This document shows positions 11,153 to 22,000 of a DNA stretch of 64,000 nt, piece by piece (the stretch's first letter is position 1; each line of letters opens with the position of its first letter). Source of the DNA: Diadema setosum (Eukaryota > Echinodermata > Echinoidea > Diadematoida > Diadematidae). The stretch covers positions 26,266,934-26,330,933 of the forward strand of contig NC_092688.1 of assembly GCF_964275005.1 (NCBI RefSeq), written 5' to 3'. Below the pieces are notes generated by a model, which saw nothing but the letters and a program-made list of their open reading frames with translations, was not told the origin of the DNA and searched no databases. The translations under genes and the position numbers were made by a program.

Positions 11153-12427
11153 TCTTGCATACGTACATTGCAGCGGACGATGTACGAGGATGGATGTAAT
11201 ACACTTCACTGCTATTCAGCACACAACGTATCATACAATACAATGGTTTGAATAAAGTCATTAAATTCAAGGATAATAATTATTCATATACGGTTCATAA
11301 TATGAATAAATGCTATGATTTTTTAACCATATTTTTCTGCAGTAAGTACACATCCTACAAAAAACCTTTCGAACGAGGTTGTGTTTCATATGTTTTCCCT
11401 CACGCGCGAAACTTCATGAATGTATGGATCCCAAGCTCAGCCCTAGTGTTATAGCCTTCGCGCATGCTATATGCAGCTATAGCTGCAGCAGCATGGTGAA
11501 TGAACGAACGACGAACTGTCACCCGTTTATACGCCTGTTCTAGCATAACAACTCGCTGTAGATCAGCCTTTCAGTTGTCATCAAGGCGTCGCGAAATGGT
11601 TATGGAGTTAATCTGTTAATTACGAATGACGGAATATCAGTGGCATTTTTGTTTTTGTGGTTAGCAGAGGTAGAAATTAACCTATAGGCCTGGCCCTAGC
11701 ACTCACTCTCAGCTCACTGGAGACTTCTGCTACTCACCACTCGTGCATCGCGGGCCGGGTTGGTTGGTTAACGTACAACTAGTAACCGTGGTCGTCGTGC
11801 CTCCCAGGTACCCCAGGTCCGATGTTAACGTATATAACCGGTATGTGTCGTCAATTGTGCGTATTCTATTTACATTTGCAGTACAGTACGTGGTATTCAT
11901 GGTTGCATGTACCGGGTACATCACGTCACTATGCTTTGAATATTGACATGTTTATTAAACATAGGCCCTACTGACCGTACTGTATTCTCTAGTTGGGTCA
12001 GTTTGTTTTGGTTTTTTTTTCATAAAAGAAAAAATGATGTGTAAATTCAAAACATGGCCATAGGCCCATGGCCACGCGATGGTTTTGTGGGCGTCTTTAA
12101 ACTAACTCAAGACGGTGCCCAACAGCAAACATGAACATTAACAATGAACATTAACATTAACACCAGTTAATTTATATTTACTGCACTGGGATAAATTTTA
12201 CTAAAAGTATTTAGTATAGAATAAATTCAATCACAACTCTTGGGAGTGGTAGTGTAGTGTGGTACAGTGACAGTGTAACACGTGTCGTTAGGTATATTGA
12301 TGGGGTTCTAAATTACTATTTCGTCAGCATTCCATTGATGTTCAGCTTTCCCTCCTGTCCTGGCCTTGGATTATTGTAGTCTGTCACATCATCAGATAGC
12401 TAAAACAAGTTGCCCATAATTTGACCG

Positions 12428-12518
12428 TAATGCCATCCAAAATTTGACCTCCGGCTACTTATGTAAACTATGCCCTTGCATGCAGTCGAATTTTGGCATG
12501 AGAGGTCGAACCTTGGTG
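12428..12518 (-). repeat. ~90-bp repeat, inverted partner of 9758-9842
   Basis: It contains CCAAAATTTGACCTCCGG and TTGCATGCAGTCGAATTTTG. On the minus strand it matches 9758-9842 in order. Confidence 0.55.
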
Positions 12519-12927
12519 CTGTTTTTTTTTTTTTTCGTTTTTTTTTAATACTTCTGTTAGATTCAGGCAATAGGTTTCTTCATGTTGTTAATAATAAATA
12601 GATATGTCTTTGTGTTTGATCCTGTCAGGTCCCAAGGTGGATATATCAATAGTTTCAGCTTAACCTTCGGCAATTGATGCAGTACTGACTACTGGTATAC
12701 AGTAGACTCTATCACACACCAGTTGTGCTTGTGCCAGACGTGGAATGAAGAAATTGCTCCAGAGATCTTCTTCCAGCAGGTTCTATTGAAAGTCAGAAGT
12801 GGAACTGCAACCTGTATGCACTATTGCTGCCTAGCGGATCTTGTATTTTGCCAGAGCAAACTTTTTGGTCTATCCAAAGCTAGAAACTTGTAGCAGTCTC
12901 GGTAATTTAAAAAAGAATAAAATAAAT

Positions 12928-13040
12928 ATGGAGGTGATGGAATCAACATCATCAGCAGTGGGTGATGGTTCAGGTGATACAACCAAAAAAGAAGACCGCA
13001 GCAACAAGCCAGGGACATCGTCAACATATGAAATGCCATG
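12928..13040 (+). CDS. RFC2: RFC2 exon 1
   Basis: Encodes [14 protein letters not shown] and an acidic, low-complexity N-terminus ending YEMPW. The Trp codon is split TG|G by the donor GTAAAT. Confidence 0.93.
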
Positions 13041-16000
13041 GTAAATCTAGCAAAAACATCTCTGATCAGAACTTGATATATCTCCCACTTTAGTATTATG
13101 GTAATAACATACGAATATGTCATGACCACTATGAACTCAGTAGTCCTGGGCTCCTAAAACCCATTCTATAGATGGTTTGTGGCTAAATGCATATTGCACT
13201 TACCTTACAAGTCTTTACAAACATGTCGAGAAGTAAAAATGGATTTGTAAATTGTGAAAGAAATTGTCCTTTGATGTACTGTATGTTTCACCATGTTTCA
13301 TGTTTCAGTGAAATTGCAGTATTTAAAATATGTTAGCCCATAACCATCATGGAATCATTGGAAATGTGCATCAAAATTTGCATCAAAATCACTTTTGTAA
13401 GATAGCCTCTTTCCTAGGAATTTAAGAGCCTACTCTGAATGTAGATTATTAATATATTTTTCTGTCAATAAGAAAGTCCTGTTAAATGGATAGTACAGTT
13501 TTGGTTGAGATGGGGCTTCAGGTATCCAATGTGTTTTATGAAGAGTTTTGAGATACATGTAATAAGAAACCTGTTATGAAATATGAAATAGCATATAATT
13601 CCAAGAGTAATTCAAAGTTTATTTGATAGAATTTGTTTTGAATTGGCTGAAATATCCCAAATAAAGTAATCCTATTAAGAGGAGGGACCCACCTTTTATT
13701 AGAAATGCTTTGTTTTTTGGATATCTCGGCCATTTCAAAACTAATTTTCATAAAATAAAGATTGAATTCCTCTTAAAATTGTATGCCCTTTAAGATTTCA
13801 TAGGTGGTTTCTATGTGAGCCTATCTTGCAAAAGGTTAAAAGTTGAATCCTCACCTTGACCAGGACTATACCATCACTTTAATGTCATTGTATCAAAGGG
13901 AAAGAAGAACTGCACAAAAATCCAAAAACATGTTCATGTTCTCTCGTCTTAAATGAATTTTTATTGAGAAATTGTCTTTTCTTCATGTATTCTCCATTCT
14001 TGATCTATACATTTAGATTCTAAAACCATCCAGACATATTTTCAGGGACTGTTGCTTCCTGCTATTCTGGGGGAAAATCATGGTGAATTATGTGGAGAAT
14101 TACTCAAAACAAGCTGACAGCTGTGTTCTTTTATCTTGTAAAACCTTTTGGTACACATATGAGCCTGTAGACTTTACATTATAAAGACAATTAAAGACCC
14201 TGTACATTTTTTTAAAAAATCTGAAATACATGTGAAACACACTGCTGAACTTGTCCATGTCACAGAATGTTTGCTTTTGAGCTGTTCAGTAGTTGCTGCT
14301 CAGGCTATGGCAGCTCATAATTCTTTTTTTTGGGGGGGGGGGTGGTTGGGGTGGGAAACTCACTAGTTGCAATTTATGAAAAGCTACAGTGTATGTGCCG
14401 ATTTTTTTTCTCATTAGTACATAATGGAATTTTGTTGTGGATGCATTTGTTTGCTATGTTGTTATTGTGCTGGTGCTGTGCTAGTCATGGTGCTAGGTTA
14501 GTAGTTATAGGATGTATCGGATGTACAATTATATGTTCACAGTAGCTCACATGTGAATAGCTAATTCCCACCACTGATTTGCCGTCTGGTCACTGCTATC
14601 CACAGGGTTGAGAAATATCGTCCCACAGTCCTCACTGACGTTGTGGGCAATGAGGAAACGGTTTCAAGACTGGACATCTTTGCGAGAGAAGGAAATGTTC
14701 CCAATGTGATCATTGCGGTGAGTAGTGCATTACAGTCAGGCATCCGTACAAGTATATCTACCCAATGGGTGATTTCAAGTTCGGTGCTAGTGCGAGTGCT
14801 AGTGCTAGCTCCCAAATAACAGCGTTAAATCGAGCTCCAACACCGACGGTCAGATTAACGAGGTGATACCGATCAAAATTATCGATCACCAGCACTTGGT
14901 GTTGGAATCACAGTACCGCGAGCTCCGCGGGAATTGCGCGACGAAAAAAGTGATGCCGCGTGAATTCTGTCAAATATTAAAAGATGTAGTCAAAACTGCT
15001 TAGTTTTAGACACATAGGCCCAAATTCACGAAGGTGGTACAAATGAAACCATGGGTTAAACCATGGACAAAGACCATGGAGCGCCAAGTGTCGCACGGAA
15101 TATTTCGATACGAAATTGGTCATTTCGTCGACAAATTGACCGTTTTGTTAACGAAATTATCATTTCGTGGATGAAATGTTCATTTAGTTACAAAATGTTG
15201 TCATTTCGTTACAAAGTAAACATTTCATCAACGAAATGACTGATTTCGTAACGAAATATTCCATGGGACACTTGGCGCTCCATGGTTTTTGTCCATGGTT
15301 TAAACCATGGTTTCATTTGTACCACCTTCGTGAATTTGGGCCATAGTGAGGAAAACGGATTAAAATGCCACAAATTTCATCCATTCCCCAAAATACAACT
15401 ATCTTTATTTTGCTCCCAGGCTCAGATTTATGTAACCATGTCTAGAGTGTTGGTTTACGTTTACGTGGGTGAGCACTGCATTAACATAGACTTTGCACGT
15501 AAAACGAATACCTACTTATGGACGTTAATGTGGGTTTCGCACAGCAACGCTAACACCAGCACCAAACTTGAAATGATGGAAATGATAATCCCTAGGGGCT
15601 AGTGTTAGTCAGTGACGAAAAAGCACGTAAATCGCTAACACGAAAGGCGGAGCTCGGTTCAGCAGACGACATTCAACACCGAGCCCAGCACCAGCAACCG
15701 GAAATACGTCATAATTTTGAGGTCAACTCCCAACACCGACGTGATTTCAAGTTCGGTTTTATCGCCGGTGCTAGTGCTGAGATAGATAGCACTAGTACTA
15801 GCACCGAACTTGAAATCACCCAATATGTCGGAACTAGATCTCAAGTAAAAGGAGAAATGAACACACACACACACACACAAAGGTGCCATAACATTTTGAA
15901 ATTTTGTTGGGACCTAGTCTTTGAGGAATAGGAGCTGTCCTGACTTTGATAAGAACACAGATGTGAGATCCTTTCTTTGGAGTTCCCTGGCAGTAGCAAG

Positions 16001-19000
16001 TCATGCCAAGGCACTTTATTTTCATAGCTTTATCTTTGAAGAGGACTTTTAAAGCCAGTGATCCAATGACCGTTTGCATCTAGAAGTATTTTATTGGTAC
16101 TGTTAAAAGAAATCAAAATCAAATTCAGCAATAAGAAATTAAATAATCCCATGTGGCAAGCTGATGAATGAACAATGCCCTTTTCTAAGATGTGATTACC
16201 TTTTTGCAGAACAGTCTGTTTATTTGTTTTTATCACAAATCAATATTTCAGCCAAATAAAAAGTAGAGTAAAGGTTTGTAGCTTGATTGACAGTTGTGAC
16301 TGGAGAGATATATTTTTTTTTATTTTAGAGTGGGGAAGTTGATAACATTGTCAAAACCAAATGCAATAGTAAACATGTAGGATTAAAGAATGAGCATTTT
16401 CCATCTGTGCCTCCATGTTTATGGAATCTGAAACGTGAGAATTAACCTCGCATCCTCTCTGTTAAGCTTACTTGTCTTATATTGATGACATGCTTTTGTG
16501 GGGAAACGCAAGTGTGTACAAAATTTGTGGTAAGTCCCTTGATATAAATTTCATGGGTATGGAACCCTGCCGATGGAAAGAAAGCATTGATAGAATAGAG
16601 AAAAACAACAATAAATGATATCATTTTTAGAAATTGCTGCATAACCATACAGCAATTATGAATTTTTTGTCCATTAATATGCTTGTTTTGTTTTGTTTTT
16701 TGTTTTTTTTCTACCAAGGAAGTATGAACATTTATAGACATTGTTAAGATATTATTTGTAGTTTTCATGATGTTTTTCTAGGGTCCCCCGGGGACAGGAA
16801 AGACGACCAGCATCCTGTGCCTGGCAAGAACAATGTTGGGACCAGCGTTCAAGGAAGCTGTGCTGGAGATGAATGCCTCCAATGAAAGGTTTGTGTCATC
16901 ATCTTGAATCACTCGTATCTCACAAATCACCCAAATTAATTATCACATTGCATGACATCCAACAGTGAGAGAGGTTGAGAGTTTTCATATTGATGGTTAC
17001 TGTAAAACGAGGAATGTGCGTGAGCATTTTGATTTCGCGAATTTCTTGAGCGCCAAGATTCGCGAAATTAAAATGCATGCAAAAGTTCTTGTCTACACTA
17101 TATGCATTGAACGCCAGTGGCAATTCGCGAAAATTTCATGCTACGAATATATCATGTTTTACAGTAAGTCATGGGAAAAATGTCACTTTCTCATATGGAC
17201 TGCAAGTAGATGGCAACAATTATTATTTTTTTTAACTGTTATTTCAGAGGCTCAGATATTGGGGAGGGGGAACAGATTTAAGGGATTCACTAGTGTTGAG
17301 AAGACTCAACTCTTTGCAACTGATTGACAAATTGCCCTACATCGACATAAATAAGCACTGAATTGATCAGTGTTTTAGTAGTAGCCACGATGAAAACACC
17401 TCGACGAAAGAATTTCATGAATTTGAAAAACTCAACTCTGCTACTTATTGTAGCTCAGCAGTGATGATTATATTCACAAGCTATTTCACTGGGAGAGAGG
17501 ACGAGAAAATGATGGTTAATACATAATACGCTCAACATTTTTGTTTTTGTCTCCACATCTTTATTTTCCTCCATTTCCTATCTCTCCTAACTTTTATCAT
17601 CGTCTTCCCCCTCTGACAGTTTCTTATTTGATTTTCATTGTTTTAATCTGCATTTGCATGTTCAGGGGTGTTGTTAATTTGTTATAAGATATAAAGAAGG
17701 TAATTTTAATATGATAGGAGGTAAGACCATTGCGAGGGAGCGAAGCAACCGAGGTGGGGGGGGGGGGAGGGTGTGGGAGGGGGGTTTCCCCCCTGGTCGG
17801 TAGGGAGCTTTTGGGATTTTTCACTTGAAATTGTGCAATCTAGTGCATACCTAAGAAGAAAATTTGAAGAACTTTGTTCTTACCTTGTATTATGCATATT
17901 GTGTAATCAACACACATACTGTTCATGTTTATTGCTAACAATCTAAGCTAGGAACTATAGGAATTACAGCCGGTGAGAAGCAAGTGAACAGGCGGTAAAT
18001 TTTACCGGTTACTGGCTGTTAACGACATCCCTGCATGTTACTAATAGTGTAATGCAGAGCATGGGTTCCAAACATTTGCTAAATATAGGACTTATTCAAT
18101 TGTCTAGGTGTGACTTTCTCGTAGATTCACTGTTACACTGATTATATGACATGATTGAGTTGAATGTGTAATCCATAAAAAGGTGCAACAGATTTGAATA
18201 TATTTGAATATTTATGATGCCTGTCTCCCTCTTTTTCTTATTCTTTTTTCAACTTCTTGGCATCTTTTCTGATTGCTGTTTCATGTATTCTGTGTTGTAC
18301 ATGAAGAAACTGCAAACAATGTGTACTGTTATTGAATGTTGCATGCATTTAATCTCTGTGCACATACAGGGGCATCGACGTCGTGCGGAACAAGATCAAG
18401 ATGTTTGCCCAGAAGAAAGTGACGCTGCCCAAAGGGAGACACAAGATCATCATTCTGGATGAAGCTGACAGGTGGGCGTTTCTTCCTTGTCCATGTTTAC
18501 ACTGGCTGCATGGTGGTGGTGGTTCCATGACATTTGCTCCTGGGACAATTGCTCCATGAAATATCTGCACGCGAAGCCAAATATAAATTCTACCCACAGA
18601 CATAATCCTAATCCTGTTCCTCACATCAAACTGGACTTAAAACCCTTTCACAACCCTAACCTTAAGTGCTTGGAGAGAATAAGACCAGAGCAATTGTTGC
18701 AGGAGCAAATGTTGTGTCACCAGTGGTAGTGCATTGCTTTGGTTAAACATTCACTCCAGCTGTAGAATGCATACACATCCACCTCTCCTGAAATATGCAT
18801 AAACAAGAAATAGGAAGATGTATTATATGAATTGAATACATTGTAAGGTACTTATTTACTGTTTCCTTTCCGACACAAAACCAATACTATTTGAGGAAGA
18901 GGTCTTGTTTTGCATACTTTAAAGTAACATTTAGTTATTGAGTTTACACACTAGCAAGGTATTGCATGTACCTTCTGACCATATCCATGTATTCTTTTTC

Positions 19001-22000
19001 TTTTAATTTTATTTCAATCTTATCATTACACTTTTATCCAGTCAATGAAGAAGTGCAATGTACTGAATTTTCCTCTTTTTTGGAGAACATCTGTTCAAAC
19101 AAAGTGAAGTATGGAAGATCAATTGAAATTACTAATTTTCAAATTTTGTTCCTATATTTTTCTGTTTGTTGAGCTTTGTTTATAGCAAATACGAATGTTT
19201 GTATCTCCGTGCAATTTGAATGAAATTATGCAAATCATGGTTAATGTTTGCAGTCATCTCTTTTATTCTTTATTAACTACATGTAGAGTGATAGTCATGA
19301 TAAAATCTAGGATGTCACCATAGAAAGCTATAGCAGTTTTGACAGTTTTTAAGAATTTTTGACTGTGTGGTAGTTTTGTCGTTAGAGTGTACATAGAAAG
19401 GACATGTGCCCATGGAATATTGAAATTACAATTTTAGAGTTAGCATTTTACATGTTCATTTCCCAGCATGACAGGTGCAGCCCAGCAGGCGATGCGTCGG
19501 ACGATGGAGATCTACTCGAAGACGACTCGCTTTGCCCTCGCCTGCAACGCCTCGGACAAGATCATCGAGCCCATCCAGTCGCGCTGCGCCGTGCTGCGGT
19601 ACTCGCGGCTCACCGACGCCCAGATCCTGAAGCGGCTCCTCGAGATCTGCGAGGCGGAGGGCGTGGATAAGACAGAGGAGGGGCTGGAGGCGATCATCTA
19701 CACGGCCCAGGGGGATATGAGACAGGTGGGAATATTATTGCCATGGTAACGGATGAGTTCTCACTGCCAGGGATCTCACTGCCAGGGATGTGAGAGTTCA
19801 GTTTTATCTGATTTCAATTTTTTTCTGTTCTGCCCAAAACCTACTTTTCAGACTTTTGGCAATTGAAATACATTGAAATGCTCACAGTTTAAAGCACTTC
19901 AGACTTGTTTTTGTCATAAGTTTCAGATTTTTAAAGATTTTTTTTTTCTGCAAGTATTCTCATACCCCTGTCACTGCTCACATGAGCTACATAATTGGTG
20001 TAAAACCTTTTGTATGTGGAGTGCTTGTGTATTTTGCATATTCCCAAACTTTGATCTTCAATGAGAGGGAGGAAAAAATAAAGGCTTCATTTTCCAGCAG
20101 AAAAACACAATTGTGTTCTTGGCATTTACACAAAAAGCACTTTTTTTCCCTCTCTCTTTCTCTCTCTCTCTCTGCCCATCACCACCACTGCATGTCAAGC
20201 TATGTATAACCTTCACTGACCCCACAAATTGTTGATACGTGTATACAGGTAATAGGCATAGTGGATCGTGCAACATCTAAGATAGGCAGTGCTGCATTGC
20301 ACATTACATAGCATGATAATTTTGATCGTGCTAGCTGCCTACAGACTTATTGCATCAATTTGAGACTAATAGACCATGATTAGATAAACTGTTTGGTTTG
20401 TTTGTTGTTGTTGTTTTACTGGAATACCTTTCACACAAACTGTGCACTTGTGACAGAGACATCCACACCTTTGACTTGTGATTTATTTGGACCACACTTC
20501 CACTGTGTGCTATCCACAAATTCCAAAATTCTTGACTTCCGTAATACCATGTTTGGATGGGAGAAAAAAAAATCTGGCCCCATTGTACAATCTTTCCTAA
20601 ATTTGAGTCAATTTATACCTATTTTTTTTTTCAGTCAGAACGGTTGGGAGGTTTTGGGCATAGACCTAGATATTGCATTAAGTCGTTGAAGACTAGTCCC
20701 AAGAACACTTGGGCAGGTGTCTATGGGAACTTGTGTTATAGCCAAATCAGCTATCCTCAGGGTTAATGGGACACTTTGTTATAGGAAGGGAGGGGGTAGG
20801 GGGCAGCTCCATCTTTTATACACCAGCAGCAACTTGTGATTGAGCAGTTTCGATTCCTGTGTTAGGAAGCCCCTGTATTATATTTTCTGCATGTAAACAG
20901 AACACAGAAGCATTCCTTAACCGGAAGGATACACACATTCCCCACCCCATAATTGATTAGAATCACCACTTTGATTGCTTCCTGTATCTGGACAGGCCAT
21001 CAACAACCTGCAGTCCACACACGCTGGGTTTGGTTCCATAACGAGCGAGAACGTGTTCAAGGTGAGTTGCGGAGCTAGCGATTGCAGCTCAAAGGCAGCT
21101 TGTTCAGAATGTGGTTTATGATGTTTTGACATGACCTTTTCAGTTTATTGCCAAAGGAAAAGATGGCGGCCATTAGCGATTGCTCATGCAGAAGACTGGA
21201 TTAAAGGCACATGGTCCCGGTGGTTTATTTGAATGCGTATGCGGGAGCACAGTGCAAGTTTCCTATAGAGACCTACACTATCGACTCCTCTTTAGCGCTT
21301 CTGCTTTGACCCATTTCCGCGAGTCAGAAGAAGTCCGATCCACTGTAGTCAGTGGTCCAATTGCATTTCAGCTCATGATTGGGCTGAGGGGGATGACAGC
21401 TTTAGCAAACTTCTTTTGTGATGTCATACTAAGAAGCACATATGCACGCACCCTGGCATTACTACAGACTGCGTGATGTGCAGAGAAGACAACGAAGGTA
21501 ACTTTACCTAGCAACGCCTACACGCTTTACTCAGGATGACAGCTTAACTCCGGCAATTTTCATATCAATGCTAATGGTGATCGGCAGTATCATTCAGCAG
21601 CGCCCTCATACCCACCAGGACTAAGCACCTTTAAGTCATTGCTGCACTGTTTTCCCATCACAAGATCAGAGCCATATTGACATTTCAATCCTCAGAGCCT
21701 TTTTGTTTAACAGTTCTACCTGTATTTTGCAGAGACTTTTCAATGAGCCTTTCACATTACTGCCTTTTGCCTGTGTTAACTCTTCAATTTCTTTAGCCTT
21801 TATCTTTGATACATTTAGTCTCTTAAAACTTTTGAGTAACTCTTTCATTTTGTAGAATTTTTATGGTAACCCTACCATTTGCATAGCTGTTCTATTATGT
21901 CTTTCATTCTCATAGGGTTTTTGTTTTGTTGGCCCACTAATCATCATGCAATGAAATTCAGGACTACAGTGCACTCCCGTTATATAACGAACATGGTTAT

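Larger units (their letters stand above)
10815..12927. promoter_or_regulatory. Divergent upstream region between SPNS and RFC2
   Basis: About 2.1 kb separates the start codons of SPNS (minus) and RFC2 (plus), so both 5' UTRs and promoters must lie here unless 5' non-coding exons are elsewhere. The 10.4-11.9 kb part is visibly richer in CG dinucleotides than the surroundings. A perfect 10-bp-stem hairpin lies at 11127-11152 and the inverted ~90-bp repeat at 12428-12518. No TATA box or initiator could be assigned. Confidence 0.5.
16889..18369. other. RFC2 intron 3
   Basis: Holds a TACTGTA-ended element at 16998-17166, a single terminal repeat of the TTGCAACTGATTG family at 17314-17349 and a G-rich stretch at about 17755-17790. 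No exon seen. Confidence 0.7.
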
